Part shown: positions 54,143-64,000 of the stretch, piece after piece
Numbering within the stretch: position 1 is the stretch's first letter
Layout of the letters: each line of letters starts with the position of its first letter
DNA from: Methylophaga sp. OBS1
GTDB taxonomy: Bacteria > Pseudomonadota > Gammaproteobacteria > Nitrosococcales > Methylophagaceae
Assembly (NCBI RefSeq): GCF_026319365.1
Contig: NZ_JAPDMS010000002.1
Location: 372,001-436,000, forward strand
Reading direction: 5' to 3'
Length of the DNA stretch: 64,000 bases
Made by a program: the position numbers and the translations under genes
The notes under the pieces: generated by a model
Seen by the model: only the letters and a program-made list of their open reading frames with translations
Told to the model about the DNA's origin: nothing
Databases searched by the model: none

Positions 54143-55303
54143 TCAGTCTCCGCCTACTCGCGTTTGCTCAAGCTGTTGGTCAATGTTGACCCTGGCGCCT
54201 GGCGCGATTTTCTGCAGCCCGGCCACAATCACTTGATCACCGTCACTGAGTCCGGACTTGACCAGCCAGTGACCGTCAATCGCGCGACCCACATTCAGTT
54301 CGCGTGACGCGACCTTATTATTCTGAGTCACGACAAACGCGGTCGCTTTGCCTTCACGATTAAAGCTGACTGCTTTTTGCGGCGCCAGAATGGCTGCATC
54401 GATCTGGCCTTCGGTAATTTCTGCGCGGACAAACATGCCCGGCAGTAGCAGTTGATCCGGGTTGGGCATGATCGCCCGTAACACCACATCACCGGTAGAG
54501 GGATCGACATCGACCTCGGCAAATTGCAGCTTGCCCTTATGCGGGTAGACGCTGCCGTCTTCCAGAGTCAGTGTCACGGTGGGTGCTGACTGTTGGTTAA
54601 TCTCGCGATCAATGACTTTTTTTCGCAGATCCAGCAGGGCACGGGAAGGCTGGGAGATATCGATATAAATCGGATCCAGTTGATGCAGGGTCGCCAACAC
54701 CTCTGACTGCTGTGCCGTGACCAGTGCCCCTTCGGTGACATTGGACTTGCCGATGCGGCCTGAGATCGGCGCATTGACACGGGTGTAATCGAGGTTGGTC
54801 TGGGCAGTTTTGAGCATCGCCCGGCGAACTTGTATTTCGGCTTCGGCCTGCTGGAAAGTCGCCAGTGCGTCATCATACTCCTGGCGGCTGATAGCATTAT
54901 CATCGAGCAGATTCTGATAACGACTTTTCCGTGCTTCGGCGGTTTTCAGAGCGGCTTCGGCGCGGGCAAGCTCGGCGCGGGCATTAGCCAGTTCCGCCTC
55001 AAACAAGGCAGGATCAATCTGATACAGTTGCTGGCCGGCTTCAATTTGTGAGCCTTCCTCAAACAGGCGCTTTTCGATGATGCCGCTCACCTGTGGTCTG
55101 ACATCAGCTTTACGGTAGGCCACGGTGCGGGCCGGCAATGAACTGGTCAGGGTGACCGCCTGTGGCGCCAGTGTCATCACATTCACCGCCGCTGGCGGCC
55201 GCTTTTGTGTGCTGGACTGCGTTTCAGCCTGCTGTTCGCAGCCGGAGAGTAGTAAAGCCCCCAGCAACGTCATCAGCAGGGGCATTCTCAAACTAAAAGT
55301 CAT
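54143..55303 (-). CDS. RND efflux periplasmic adaptor (AcrA family)
   Basis: A 386-residue lipoprotein adaptor. The signal peptide ends LLLSGC. A split lipoyl domain, a helical hairpin (about residues 95-165, Ala/Glu/Arg-rich), beta-barrel and membrane-proximal domains follow, with [21 protein letters not shown] as the usual signature. It bridges permease and outer-membrane channel. It lies two bases from the permease gene. Confidence 0.94.
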   Translation of the reverse strand: MTFSLRMPLLMTLLGALLLSGCEQQAETQSSTQKRPPAAVNVMTLAPQAVTLTSSLPARTVAYRKADVRPQVSGIIEKRLFEEGSQIEAGQQLYQIDPALFEAELANARAELARAEAALKTAEARKSRYQNLLDDNAISRQEYDDALATFQQAEAEIQVRRAMLKTAQTNLDYTRVNAPISGRIGKSNVTEGALVTAQQSEVLATLHQLDPIYIDISQPSRALLDLRKKVIDREINQQSAPTVTLTLEDGSVYPHKGKLQFAEVDVDPSTGDVVLRAIMPNPDQLLLPGMFVRAEITEGQIDAAILAPQKAVSFNREGKATAFVVTQNNKVASRELNVGRAIDGHWLVKSGLSDGDQVIVAGLQKIAPGARVNIDQQLEQTRVGGD

Positions 55304-55312
55304 TGCATTCTC

Positions 55313-55912
55313 CTAATTCCGGACCTGCTCGGCACCGGTAGCAATTGCATCCCAGGATGCATCCATAATCTGATTCAACTGTGTCTGATCCACCTGTATT
55401 ACGCCCAACAATTGCTGACTGGCCATGTACATATAGGGTTCAAAACTCAGGCTGCCGAGCACATCATCAGGTAAGTCCTTGATCAGCTTCTGCCTCCGAC
55501 CTTCTGCAAACAGGTCGCGCAGGGGCTGGAACTGCTGCCAGGCAGCCTGACGTTGGCTGCGTAAGATCTCGGTGGGCAGGTGATCAAACTGTGCCTTGCT
55601 GAGGGTAATTGCGCGGTTATTGATGCAGAAATGCCAAATATTGGCGCAAATTCGCTGATAGCGTTGTTTTAGGGATAAGGCACCATCGTGATCGGCAAAA
55701 GCGGCTTCGGCAAAGGCTTCGATAATGCGACTGTGCAGTTCGGCAATGAGCGCTTCACGGTCCTTGAAATAGAGGTAGATCGTCCCGGTCGCAACACCGG
55801 CCCGGTTGGCCAGCTGCTTCATCGAAAAACCATGAAAGCCATTGCTCGATAGCATTTCCAGCGTCGCCTGCAGTATTAATTCCTGTTTGTCCTTGGGGGA
55901 GGGCTGCGTCAT
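55313..55912 (-). CDS. TetR-family repressor of the efflux operon
   Basis: A 199-residue regulator. The N-terminal helix-turn-helix is typical (FSMKQLANRAGVATGTIYLYFKDREALIAEL). The C-terminal part is an all-helical ligand domain. It is first in the operon, nine bases before the adaptor gene, and lies beside a perfect palindrome that is very probably its operator, so it should repress itself and the pump until a drug or metabolite binds. Confidence 0.9.
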   Translation of the reverse strand: MTQPSPKDKQELILQATLEMLSSNGFHGFSMKQLANRAGVATGTIYLYFKDREALIAELHSRIIEAFAEAAFADHDGALSLKQRYQRICANIWHFCINNRAITLSKAQFDHLPTEILRSQRQAAWQQFQPLRDLFAEGRRQKLIKDLPDDVLGSLSFEPYMYMASQQLLGVIQVDQTQLNQIMDASWDAIATGAEQVRN

Positions 55913-55921
55913 AGTAGACTC

Positions 55922-55947
55922 AAAATGAATGAACGTTCATTCATTTT
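55922..55947. promoter_or_regulatory. TetR-type operator, perfect 26-bp palindrome
   Basis: The centre tgaacgttca is extended symmetrically to 13 bases on each side, ending aaaat/atttt. Its last base is 10 bases from the repressor start codon, so bound repressor would cover the operon promoter or leader. Confidence 0.85.
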
Positions 55948-55990
55948 AGGGGGCCAGCACTTTAATGTAAACAGCGGTGATGGACGTTGA

Positions 55991-57256
55991 TTAGTTTTGC
56001 TGAATTTTGTCGACGACTTGCTTGAGCCGTGTTTTTTCAGCATTCAGCTGGAGTGCTATTTCAGCGCGCTCATAAGCCAGTCTGGAATGGAGCTCAACCT
56101 GCTCTGCAAAACAGTCGGGACAGAGGCGCTTGAGCGCCAGCAGGGTCCGCTGCAGACGAAGCTGAATCTCGATCATGCCGGCACCATCACGGGCAATCGG
56201 CAAAAACACATCTTCAAACAGTCCTTCCAGTTGAATTTCTGAAACGCGAACATGGGGATAGACGATTTTTTCGTCATCATCTTCTATGCGTACATGCTCT
56301 CGCCAGGGTGATAACAGCCGTACCGTGCGGCTGATCACATCAATGGCTGTACCCGGATCATTGACGGCAGGCGACAACGCACGGGAAGCGATCTCTGCCA
56401 GCACGGAAAGACCGAAACGGGGATCCTGATCAAAGGAGCGTTCATTGCCCACGGTAAAGGCGGAACGGACTGCATTTTCAATCTCTTCAGTGAGTTCACC
56501 TTCAAAACTGGCGATGGCTTCTGCCGGATGAATAAATTGACCGGGCTCGGTCAGCACTGAAATTTCAGAATCATACTGCTCACCGTAGTGATTGAGTCTG
56601 CTGATATCAATATGCTGTATATAACCGGTCTGCGCCGGATAGATCTGCCTGTCAAAGTAGTTGGGCAGCTTGTCCCAGTCGAGTCGGCGTGCCCCCAGAC
56701 AGGGGTAATCGATGCGTTGTTGTATTGCTCGACTGGCGGCTTCCTCAACCCGGTTGGTGGTCTCACCCAGCCGGCCCAGCATCGATAGATGTTCAATCCA
56801 GCGCAACATGGTCACCACAATAATCACTACCACGCCGATAGTGACGGCAAACAGGATCAAGCGGCCGTTATCACCATAGAGATCGGTACTGAGGGCAATA
56901 ATGCCGACCAGACTGAACAGGAAGGAGCCGATAAAGGTCGCCAGCACATTCTGCGTGGTCGAGTCCTGACGTACCAGTTTGGTGGCGCGGGGTGTTGCGC
57001 TGGAACTGGCAGCCGTATAAGCAGAGACCATCACGCTCAGCGAGAAGGTGGTCACGGCCAGCATGCTGGAAGCCAGGATATTGAGGATCTGGCCGACAGA
57101 TTCGGCACCGATACTGAAGGGGAAGGGGTCTTTGATAAAGAGCTCGACCGGGATGGCAATCAATGCGGTGAATACCGCCAGTAAGGCGAACAGCGCTGAA
57201 CGCAGCCATAACTTTCTACCCAGCTGGGTTAACAGCCATTGCCATTTGGAAAACAT
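55991..57256 (-). CDS. DUF2254 membrane protein
   Basis: A 421-residue protein with about four N-terminal membrane helices (residues 18-160) and a soluble C-terminal domain. ASSSATPRATKLVRQDSTTQNVLATFIGSFLFSLV and ASRALSPAVNDPGTAIDVI are typical of DUF2254. The function is unknown; channel or mechanosensing roles have been guessed from topology. It is a lone gene between the efflux operon and erpA. Confidence 0.85.
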   Translation of the reverse strand: MFSKWQWLLTQLGRKLWLRSALFALLAVFTALIAIPVELFIKDPFPFSIGAESVGQILNILASSMLAVTTFSLSVMVSAYTAASSSATPRATKLVRQDSTTQNVLATFIGSFLFSLVGIIALSTDLYGDNGRLILFAVTIGVVVIIVVTMLRWIEHLSMLGRLGETTNRVEEAASRAIQQRIDYPCLGARRLDWDKLPNYFDRQIYPAQTGYIQHIDISRLNHYGEQYDSEISVLTEPGQFIHPAEAIASFEGELTEEIENAVRSAFTVGNERSFDQDPRFGLSVLAEIASRALSPAVNDPGTAIDVISRTVRLLSPWREHVRIEDDDEKIVYPHVRVSEIQLEGLFEDVFLPIARDGAGMIEIQLRLQRTLLALKRLCPDCFAEQVELHSRLAYERAEIALQLNAEKTRLKQVVDKIQQN

Positions 57257-57330
57257 CAGTCTCTCCGTCTGCGACCTGAATCAAGCATAACCAACCATGG
57301 CCTGACACACAATTTGCTGGCAGCTGGCAC

Positions 57331-57364
57331 AAAAAAACCGGTGAGGTCAGGCCGCACCGGTTTA
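57331..57364 (-). terminator. terminator after erpA
   Basis: Read on the minus strand, the stem aaaccggtg / caccggttt with an 11-base loop is followed by seven T. It ends the erpA transcript before the DUF2254 gene. Confidence 0.85.
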
Positions 57365-57386
57365 TTGTCTGTTGTCAGACCGGGTA

Positions 57387-57731
57387 TCAGGGTGAGAATG
57401 AGGAACCACAGCCGCAGGTCGTGGTGGCATTCGGGTTACGGATGACAAACTGTGAACCTTCAATGCCATCAGTAAAGTCAATCTCCGCGCCAACCAGATA
57501 CTGGTAGCTGGCAGGGTCAATCAGCAGGGTGACACCGCCTTTTTCAACCTGGGTGTCTTCTTCGCTGACGTCTTCTTCAAAAGTAAAGCCATACTGGAAG
57601 CCGGAGCAGCCACCGCCAGTGATGAATACGCGCAGTTTCAGTTGATCGTTGCCTTCTTCAGCGATCAATTCGCTGACCTTAGCTGCCGCTGCCTCGGTAA
57701 AGATAATAGGGCTGGGCATTTCGCTGGTCAT
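57387..57731 (-). CDS. erpA: iron-sulfur cluster insertion protein ErpA
   Basis: A 114-residue A-type carrier. It has the three cluster-binding Cys residues: one in [11 protein letters not shown] and two in CGCGSSF near the C-terminus. The N-terminus [18 protein letters not shown] is typical. It delivers [4Fe-4S] clusters to targets such as IspG/IspH. It has its own promoter with an IscR-like site in the gap behind bactofilin, so it need not depend on the upstream genes. Confidence 0.95.
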   Translation of the reverse strand: MTSEMPSPIIFTEAAAAKVSELIAEEGNDQLKLRVFITGGGCSGFQYGFTFEEDVSEEDTQVEKGGVTLLIDPASYQYLVGAEIDFTDGIEGSQFVIRNPNATTTCGCGSSFSP

Positions 57732-57768
57732 ATAGTCACTCCAAAATTAGCTTAGTTACTGGTCAAAT

Positions 57769-57801
57769 ATTATCCAAATTCTGACTAAATTAGTCAAGAT
57801 T
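57769..57801 (-). promoter_or_regulatory. erpA promoter overlapping an IscR type-1-like site
   Basis: On the minus strand TTGACT (57792-57797) and GATAAT (57769-57774) are 17 bases apart, a good sigma-70 promoter. The -35 lies in tgactaaattagtca (57782-57796), a near-perfect palindrome with one central base. It matches the core of the IscR type-1 motif (TTGACTxxxTTAGTC) known from E. coli erpA and isc promoters. Confidence 0.62.
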
Positions 57802-57814
57802 TAGGCAAAATCAA

Positions 57815-58267
57815 TCAGGATTCTGCTTTCTGTTCCAGATGAAATTCGGCACCTTCTTCAAACACTTCATGCTCCAATTGCAGGATATCGGTGTCTTCTT
57901 CCTGGGCACGGATTAAGTGACCGTTCACTTCACTTCCCATCGCCATCTCCAGCAAACGGTAGTAGAGATTACCGTTAATGCGGGCTTTGGGTGCCAGTTC
58001 CACATGGTTGGACACAAACACATTGCCATTGACCTGGCCGTTAATGATGATATTGGGCACCCGGATTTCGCCATCAATACTGCCGTGATCACTAAGCGTC
58101 AGCACCGAGGTGTCATCACCGGTAGCATTGATATTGCCTTCAATGGAGCCGTCAACGCGCAGGCCACCACTGAAACTGATGTCGCCTCTGATATGTGTGT
58201 GCCGACCGATCAAAGTATCAATGCGACTGGTCGATTTCTTTTTCTTGGCTTTATTTTTGTTGAACAT
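57815..58267 (-). CDS. bactofilin (polymer-forming cytoskeletal protein)
   Basis: A 150-residue bactofilin. The central beta-helix domain is seen as GDISFSGGLRVDGSIEGNI, HGSIDGEIRVPNIIINGQVNGNVFVSNHVELAPKARINGNLYY, a run of short beta turns. The lysine-rich N-terminus and acidic C-terminus are typical flanking tails. Bactofilins form non-polar filaments that position cell-wall or polarity proteins. The argC-DUF6776-bactofilin-erpA order is conserved in pseudomonads. Confidence 0.9.
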   Translation of the reverse strand: MFNKNKAKKKKSTSRIDTLIGRHTHIRGDISFSGGLRVDGSIEGNINATGDDTSVLTLSDHGSIDGEIRVPNIIINGQVNGNVFVSNHVELAPKARINGNLYYRLLEMAMGSEVNGHLIRAQEEDTDILQLEHEVFEEGAEFHLEQKAES

Positions 58268-58275
58268 GATTTACC

Positions 58276-58974
58276 TCATGATGCCGGGGAGGTGGTGACT
58301 TCCCACTTGAATGTCCGCTCGGTCAGGGTTTTATCGGACTGTCTCAGCATGACCCGAATACTGTCCGGTGTTTCATTCTCTGCTAATTTCAATGTGCCTT
58401 CAAGCACTTGCACATGCCGTATATTGAGCGCCTGGGTCTCCACCAGTCGCGACTGGGCTTCACCGTCTCCTTTCAGATTCAGTGTAATCAGTACATCACC
58501 TTTAATGGACTTGGTGATTCGCTTACCCTGAGTCAGAACAATCCGGTACAGATAGGCTGTGGCGTCGTCAGTGACAGCCCGAAGATGCAGTTCACGCACC
58601 TGTAATTCACTGCTGGCATCGCCTTGAGTGATATTTTGATAGAACAGCAGTTCCTTATTGAGTTCGATCACCCTGTCCTGCAATAACTGCAATTCCGTCT
58701 GCAATTGCGAATCAGTAGCCTGCTGCAGCGCCTGCATTTGATTGATGTCCATCAGTTGCTCCTGCAACTGGCGGTTCTCTTCTGTTAACCGCTGATTCTC
58801 CGCCAGCATCTGTTGATGCTGAGACTTCAACCCTGACAGGTTTTGAAGTTGTTTCTGCTGCCATTGCTGACCCCAGAACAGAATCGCTGCAGCAGTCAGC
58901 ACAATACCCAACACCGCCAGCACAAGGCAGCGATAGGGGCGCCGGTGATGAATAACGTAGGGACGATCCAGCAT
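58276..58974 (-). CDS. DUF6776-like membrane coiled-coil protein
   Basis: A 232-residue protein with an N-terminal membrane helix (LVLAVLGIVLTAAAILFWG) and a long Gln/Leu-rich coiled coil (about residues 40-105, with ENQRLTEENRQLQEQL). The soluble C-terminal domain is unnamed to me beyond DUF6776. It is between argC and bactofilin and touches both (4 or so bases). It may link bactofilin to the membrane (inference from position). Confidence 0.72.
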   Translation of the reverse strand: MLDRPYVIHHRRPYRCLVLAVLGIVLTAAAILFWGQQWQQKQLQNLSGLKSQHQQMLAENQRLTEENRQLQEQLMDINQMQALQQATDSQLQTELQLLQDRVIELNKELLFYQNITQGDASSELQVRELHLRAVTDDATAYLYRIVLTQGKRITKSIKGDVLITLNLKGDGEAQSRLVETQALNIRHVQVLEGTLKLAENETPDSIRVMLRQSDKTLTERTFKWEVTTSPAS

Positions 58975-60002
58975 CAGGGCATGGTCGCGATAACGTTAAT
59001 GCCGGTAGTTTCGTTCAGACCGAACATGATATTCATGTTATGTATCGCCTGACCCGAGGCACCTTTGACCAGATTGTCGATAACTGACAGCACCACCACG
59101 GTATCGCTGCCCTGTGGCTGATGTACCGCAAGACGACAGACATTGGAGCCGTTCACACTGCGGGTTTCCGGCATACTGCCTGCCGGCATCACATCGACAA
59201 ACGGCTCATCGCGGTAGCGATCTTCAAATAAAGTCTGTAGATCCGCGTCCTGATTAAGTCTGCCGTACAGCGTGGCATGAATACCCCGTACCATCGGGAC
59301 CAGATGGGGGATAAAAGTCAGATCCACGTCTTCACCGCAATGGGCGGACAGTATTTCTTTGATCTCCGGCAGATGTCGATGACCGGAAACGCCGTAAGCC
59401 TTGAAGCTGCCACTGGTTTCCGCCATCAGCATCGGAATAACGGCTTTGCGGCCGGCACCGCTGACACCGGTTTTGGCATCGGCGATAAGCTGTTTGGGAT
59501 TAATCAGGCCGGCTTCCAGCAGGGGCAGGAAACCCAGTTCCGTCGCGGTGGGATAACAGCCGGGCACAGCCACAAGCTGGGCTGTGCGAATCTGATCACG
59601 GTTGAGTTCCGGCAGCCCGTAAACAGCTTTGTCGAACAGTTCCGGACAGGTATGCGGCGTGTTGTACCATTGTTCCCAGACGGCCTGGTCTTTGAGACGA
59701 AAGTCGGCTGACAGATCTATCACCCGGGTATCGCGTTTGATCAACTCCGGCACCAGCGCCATAGCCACAGTATGGGGAGTGGCGAAAAACACCACGTCGC
59801 ATTGGGCCAGCACGGCCGGGTCGGGCTCACTGAAAGTCAGATCGATATGGCCACGCAGGTTGGGGAATAATTCACTGACCGCCATGCCAGCCTCACTGCG
59901 CGAAGTGATGACTTCCAGCGATACTTCTGGATGGTTGGCTAATAGTCTCAGCAATTCCACGCCGGTGTAACCGGTGCCGCCAACAATTCCGACTTTGATC
60001 AT
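58974..60002 (-). CDS. argC: N-acetyl-gamma-glutamyl-phosphate reductase
   Basis: A 342-residue NADPH-dependent enzyme of arginine synthesis that reduces N-acetylglutamyl phosphate. [21 protein letters not shown] starts the dinucleotide fold; the catalytic Cys lies in [17 protein letters not shown] 60002 is chosen because it fits the family N-terminus; the open frame extends 55 codons further without similarity. It overlaps the DUF6776-like gene by one base at the stop. Confidence 0.95.
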   Translation of the reverse strand: MIKVGIVGGTGYTGVELLRLLANHPEVSLEVITSRSEAGMAVSELFPNLRGHIDLTFSEPDPAVLAQCDVVFFATPHTVAMALVPELIKRDTRVIDLSADFRLKDQAVWEQWYNTPHTCPELFDKAVYGLPELNRDQIRTAQLVAVPGCYPTATELGFLPLLEAGLINPKQLIADAKTGVSGAGRKAVIPMLMAETSGSFKAYGVSGHRHLPEIKEILSAHCGEDVDLTFIPHLVPMVRGIHATLYGRLNQDADLQTLFEDRYRDEPFVDVMPAGSMPETRSVNGSNVCRLAVHQPQGSDTVVVLSVIDNLVKGASGQAIHNMNIMFGLNETTGINVIATMP

Positions 60003-60087
60003 GCTTTGCTCTGTCGTTGCTCTAGAAACCGACAGTATACCCAAATTATGCTGGCCTGCAGACAGCAAAAAACCGGCTGCGTCTGAT

Positions 60088-62709
60088 TCACACAGGGTTA
60101 AAAAGCTGCTCCAGGCGTTGTTTTTGCTGCATGTAGACAGCGGCTGGATAGTAACGACCATCAGCAAACTGAAGACTATTGAGATACACCGGATATTGCG
60201 AATGACGGCTTCGCAGGTTCAGCACCAGTTGGCGTACCCGATCAAACAATGCCGGATCATCGGCAGTGCCTTCAAACTGCTGGGGCCCGCAGATAATGCT
60301 GCAGTGGGCATCGTTGGCAGTGCTGCTCATGGCGACTTTGACCGGCAGATAAGTACTGACCTGCTTGGTGACGGCCACTGGACTGGCACGCCATTGAGCG
60401 TGTTGCCGGTTAAGATGATAAAACCGCAGTTGCGGGACTTGATTGCGTTGGCGAATTTCTGACAGAAACAGTTGCAGGTGGGCGACCAGCGTGGCCTCTG
60501 TCAGATGCTGATACGGTAGTTTAATCAGGTTGGCGAACTCATCCAGCAGATAACAGGTAATGGTGTTATTTTCGAGATAGATAAACACATTTATCCGTTG
60601 CGGTGACTGGAACTGCAGCAGGCTATTGAACAGGCTGTCCCTGTCCAGATAGCGATCCAGTCTGACTGCTTCAAATCCGTCACGCCGACTGGCCAGGGTT
60701 TGCAAGAGGTCCTGTGACAGCGGCTGTTTGAGCAGATTAATCTGTTGTTGTTGCCATTGCAGGCTGTAGAGGCGGTCAGCCATGGACAGAACAAACCGGC
60801 CGCTGTCTGGGTAACGGTGGTAATGGCTGATAACTTGATTCATCAGATCATCCAGGCGCAGGCTGATAGTTTGACCGAAAACCGGTGTCGGACACCAACG
60901 GTGCCAACTCGTGTCGGTATCCGGTTGCCAGGCCAGCATGTGTTCCAGAAATGCCATGACGGCCAGTGGCCCTCGGAATTGAAAGCTGTAGCAGGCACCG
61001 AGACGGCTAATTAGCAAGCCTTCCAGTGAGGTCACCAGGCTCTGGTGGTAACTGCTGTAATTCAGTGGGTCGTTGAGTCTGCTTGATAACTGCAGGCCTT
61101 GCTGTGAGAGCTTGTCTCCGGCTTCTGCCTCAAGATTGATAAACAGATTGATGCTGTCAAGCCGGTCTTGTTCAGCCGCATTGATAGCGTCAAAATTGAG
61201 TTCCAGCCCGGGCAGTTGACTGCGGCAGAGTTGCTGACACAGCTCAACGACAAGCTTGGTGGAGACTTTTCCGTGCTGATCATTAACACTGAGCCAGTTG
61301 CTGCGGCTCATCAGTCGGTTCCCTACCCCATAAGCCAATACCTGCAGCAGGTGTTCATGTTCAAATAGCTTGGCATCGCCCGGCGCCAGCATCGCCTGAC
61401 GACTTAAACACCATTGATTGTGATCACGAAAACGGGTGAGGAAAAGACTTTCGTTCCCCGAGTCCGGTCTCAGCGGCGCAGGCAGTAGCGCGACCTGATT
61501 CACGGCAGGCATATAGCGCAGACGATGGCCGGTCTTCAATTGCTGCAGAGCCTCAGTTGCGTCCAACTGCTGTTCATGGCAAAACGCCGCGAGCAGGTTG
61601 ATTACTTCGGCACTCAAACGACCCAGAGCCTGGTAATCGTGATCTATACGGAGAATGTCATCAATACTGTCATCGAGCTGTTTCAGCTTGTCTGCATCCC
61701 AGCCCCATTCACTGACCCGATTTTCCATAAACTGACGCCGCCAGGGATGTGTGGCTTGTCTGATCGGTTTGCTCAGCCTCTCAGGTTGGCCGAGATAAAA
61801 AAGACGTTGCCATTCAGTCCAGTCGGTTTGCTGTTGCAGGCAAAGCAACTTGAGATAGCCCGGGTCCATGCGGCCGGTGTCAGTCTGTTGCTGATACATC
61901 TGTTGTTTTAACCGTGATGACAGTGCGGCATCATCAGGGGCTGTCAGGCAGCGACGCAGGTAAGCCAGTGACAGCGCTTGGTTACCGTCATGCAGGCTGT
62001 CATTAATCACACTGCGGGCTTGATAAAACAGGCTATGAGCATCAAACCTGCCGACAGCGCCAAAATCAATCAGGCTGACCGGGCTGAGCAGACGTTGGGA
62101 TCGTATATTTTCGACAGAGGCACTATAGTTCCGGTCTTCTTCGGGACTGGTCAGCCACCAGTATGGCTGACTGCCGGCCAGCACCAGACCGGCGCTGTAG
62201 AGTTGATCGCGTTCCCAGGCTGTCAGAGCACCACGGGCGACAGCTGCTTCCGACAATAGCTTGGTATCGAGTTCTATACCGTTTTCACGCGCCCAGAGAG
62301 CAACGGCGTCGACTTTTTGCTGTAGCTGCGCACGCTGATTTTCTTTGAGCAGATCAGTGTGTAACAGCCACAGACCGAATCGGGGATGCTTGGGGTAACG
62401 CAACAGGCTGTGCGGTTGAATAAGATAGAGGCCACGAAGTGGATAGCGTCGCAGTGCCTTTTGTCGGTAACGGAAATTTTTTTCAAGTTGCCGGACGCTA
62501 TCCAGCGTGATTTTGCCGGGCCGGTAGTCAATCAGACCGGCCGGGGTATCTTCGTCAATATACCCCGGCAGTAGTTTGGCATTGAGATGAAACAGAAATG
62601 GCAGCAGTTCCAGAACCAGGCGGTGCCTTGCCGGTGCCAGTTGAAGCAGACGTTGGATGCGTTCGTGGTTATGCGTCTGGAAAAAACGCTGCGCCTGAAC
62701 CCGATCCAC
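60088..62709 (-). CDS. class I adenylate cyclase homologue with replaced catalytic motif
   Basis: An 873-residue protein aligned by eye to E. coli CyaA. Shared parts include [25 protein letters not shown] near the N-terminus, [15 protein letters not shown] in the middle and the [10 protein letters not shown] / LLDEFANL segments near the C-terminus. At residues 97-115, where CyaA has GSTSSVGQSCSSDLDIW with catalytic Ser and Asp residues, it reads [19 protein letters not shown]. The Gly-Ser and both Asp are gone, and the EYFG signature is also replaced. It is probably catalytically dead or altered, a pseudoenzyme, though the reading frame is intact and long. Its role may be regulatory. It lies between argC and purH. 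Confidence 0.8.
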   Translation of the reverse strand: MDRVQAQRFFQTHNHERIQRLLQLAPARHRLVLELLPFLFHLNAKLLPGYIDEDTPAGLIDYRPGKITLDSVRQLEKNFRYRQKALRRYPLRGLYLIQPHSLLRYPKHPRFGLWLLHTDLLKENQRAQLQQKVDAVALWARENGIELDTKLLSEAAVARGALTAWERDQLYSAGLVLAGSQPYWWLTSPEEDRNYSASVENIRSQRLLSPVSLIDFGAVGRFDAHSLFYQARSVINDSLHDGNQALSLAYLRRCLTAPDDAALSSRLKQQMYQQQTDTGRMDPGYLKLLCLQQQTDWTEWQRLFYLGQPERLSKPIRQATHPWRRQFMENRVSEWGWDADKLKQLDDSIDDILRIDHDYQALGRLSAEVINLLAAFCHEQQLDATEALQQLKTGHRLRYMPAVNQVALLPAPLRPDSGNESLFLTRFRDHNQWCLSRQAMLAPGDAKLFEHEHLLQVLAYGVGNRLMSRSNWLSVNDQHGKVSTKLVVELCQQLCRSQLPGLELNFDAINAAEQDRLDSINLFINLEAEAGDKLSQQGLQLSSRLNDPLNYSSYHQSLVTSLEGLLISRLGACYSFQFRGPLAVMAFLEHMLAWQPDTDTSWHRWCPTPVFGQTISLRLDDLMNQVISHYHRYPDSGRFVLSMADRLYSLQWQQQQINLLKQPLSQDLLQTLASRRDGFEAVRLDRYLDRDSLFNSLLQFQSPQRINVFIYLENNTITCYLLDEFANLIKLPYQHLTEATLVAHLQLFLSEIRQRNQVPQLRFYHLNRQHAQWRASPVAVTKQVSTYLPVKVAMSSTANDAHCSIICGPQQFEGTADDPALFDRVRQLVLNLRSRHSQYPVYLNSLQFADGRYYPAAVYMQQKQRLEQLFNPV

Positions 62710-62723
62710 TGTCCGCTGGCCTG

Positions 62724-64000
62724 TTAATGTCTGAAGTGGCGCATGCCTGTGAAGACCATAGCGATGCCGTGTTCATCGGCAGCGGCAATGACTTCATCAT
62801 CACGCATTGAACCACCGGGTTGAATCACGGCTGTAATGCCGGCTTCAGCAGCGGCATCAAGACCGTCACGGAATGGGAAGAAGGCATCAGATGCCATCAC
62901 GGCACCGGGTACCACCAGACCGGCGTCTTCTGCTTTGATTCCAGCGATACGACTACTCACTACACGGCTCATCTGACCGGCACCGATACCGACGGTCTGT
63001 TGGTTTTTGGCATAGACAATAGCATTGGATTTGACGAACTTGGCCACACGCCAGGCAAACAGCAGATCCTGCATTTGCTCATCGGTCGGTGCGGTCTCTG
63101 TTACCACTTTCAGTTCATCGGTGTGCACCAGCGCATCATCGCGATCCTGAACCAGCAGGCCGCCATTAACCCGTTTGAAATCAAGACTATCAGCCGGGTT
63201 TTCAGCAAATTCACCACAGGCAAGCAGGCGCACATTCGCTTTTTGTGCCACCACTGCCCTGGCATCCTCTGCCACTGAAGGGGCAATGATCACCTCGACG
63301 AACTGACGCTCTATAATGGCTTTGGCGGTATCGGCATCCAGTGGCCGGTTGAAGGCGATAATGCCGCCAAACGCCGAGGTGGGGTCAGTCTGGAAGGCCA
63401 GGTCGTAAGCGGCCAGCAGGCTGTCAGCGGTAGCAACGCCACAGGGGTTGGCATGCTTGACGATCACGCAGGCCGGCGACTCCGGGAATGCTTTGACACA
63501 CTCCAGCGCGGCATCGGTATCGGCGATATTGTTGTAGGAGAGTTCTTTGCCCTGCAACTGAACTGCTGCGCTGATGGTGCCACTTTCCAGTTCGCCTTCA
63601 ACATAAAAGGCCGCTTTCTGGTGCGGGTTTTCGCCGTAGCGCATAGTTTGCTTCTTGCTAAACTGGCTGTTGAAGGTGCGCGGAAAAGTATTCATATACC
63701 CGTTATCGGACCGTTTACCCAGATAATTAGCAATCGCACCGTCGTAATGCGCGGTGTGCTCGAAGGTCTTCACTGCCAGATCAAAACGGGTCGCATCATC
63801 GACCCCGCCATTGGCTTCAATTTGTTCAAGGACGCGGCTGTAATCGGCAGGGTCGATCAGTACCGTCACATCGGCATGGTTCTTTGCCGCAGCCCGCAGC
63901 ATGGTAGGACCGCCGATATCAATATTTTCGATTGCCATGGGCAGCGTGCAATCATCGCGGGCGATGGTCGCTTCGAATGGATACAGGTTGACGACCACCA
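62724..64000 (-). CDS. purH: bifunctional AICAR transformylase / IMP cyclohydrolase, partial
   Basis: The C-terminal ~425 residues; the first ~100 lie beyond the window. It catalyses the last two steps of IMP synthesis. [12 protein letters not shown] and [17 protein letters not shown] belong to the N-terminal IMP cyclohydrolase domain. Further on, [24 protein letters not shown] and [14 protein letters not shown] mark the transformylase domain, and the end ([30 protein letters not shown]) is canonical. It starts 14 bases upstream of the adenylate cyclase homologue and is on the same strand. Confidence 0.95.
   Translation of the reverse strand, partial: VVVNLYPFEATIARDDCTLPMAIENIDIGGPTMLRAAAKNHADVTVLIDPADYSRVLEQIEANGGVDDATRFDLAVKTFEHTAHYDGAIANYLGKRSDNGYMNTFPRTFNSQFSKKQTMRYGENPHQKAAFYVEGELESGTISAAVQLQGKELSYNNIADTDAALECVKAFPESPACVIVKHANPCGVATADSLLAAYDLAFQTDPTSAFGGIIAFNRPLDADTAKAIIERQFVEVIIAPSVAEDARAVVAQKANVRLLACGEFAENPADSLDFKRVNGGLLVQDRDDALVHTDELKVVTETAPTDEQMQDLLFAWRVAKFVKSNAIVYAKNQQTVGIGAGQMSRVVSSRIAGIKAEDAGLVVPGAVMASDAFFPFRDGLDAAAEAGITAVIQPGGSMRDDEVIAAADEHGIAMVFTGMRHFRH

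Overview
The window looks like a chromosomal segment of a gammaproteobacterium. It carries dnaA-dnaN, a divergent rpmH-rnpA-yidD-yidC-mnmE block, hemCDXY next to argH, erpA-bactofilin-argC and a class I adenylate cyclase-type gene, groupings also known from Pseudomonas and relatives. A marine methylotroph-like lineage (Methylophaga type) is possible, but the sequence alone does not decide genus. No rRNA or tRNA gene was seen.

Layout. 1-2355: a GNAT/C39 fusion, a TerB-like protein and a PNPOx-family flavoprotein. 2592-14225 plus an AraC regulator: a double iron-acquisition region. Module one is fecI-fecR-TonB receptor, then DUF3649-PepSY-DUF3325. Module two, on the other strand, is TonB receptor-DUF3325-DUF3649-PepSY followed by a flavodoxin. 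Fur-box-like sites lie before fecI, the flavodoxin and the second receptor. 15387-22548: argH, the overlapping hemC-hemD-hemX-hemY operon and a Kef-type antiporter. 22620-25241: a large secreted protein of unknown function with a 230-residue internal duplication. 25584-32070: dnaN and dnaA on minus, then rpmH to mnmE on plus.

32123-46226 is an integrative element of about 14 kb inserted just after mnmE. It has an intact P4-type tyrosine integrase, imperfect direct repeats at both ends and phased TGTGCCCA sites just inside both ends. It also has an AlpA regulator with a PriCT/Toprim and DUF3987 replication pair, a single-chain type ISP restriction-modification enzyme flanked by two unknown genes, and, next to the right end, a SLOG-fold protein, a 57-residue protein and a C39/papain-like cysteine peptidase-like protein. 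The last group is the best candidate here for an undescribed system, probably defensive; that is inference from fold and position.

46338-64000: an alanine/glycine symporter, CorA, GloA, a PLDc_N miniprotein, a TetR-controlled RND efflux operon with a perfect palindromic operator, DUF2254, erpA with an IscR-type-1-like promoter, bactofilin, a DUF6776-like protein, argC, a class I adenylate cyclase homologue whose catalytic motif is replaced, and purH running off the window.
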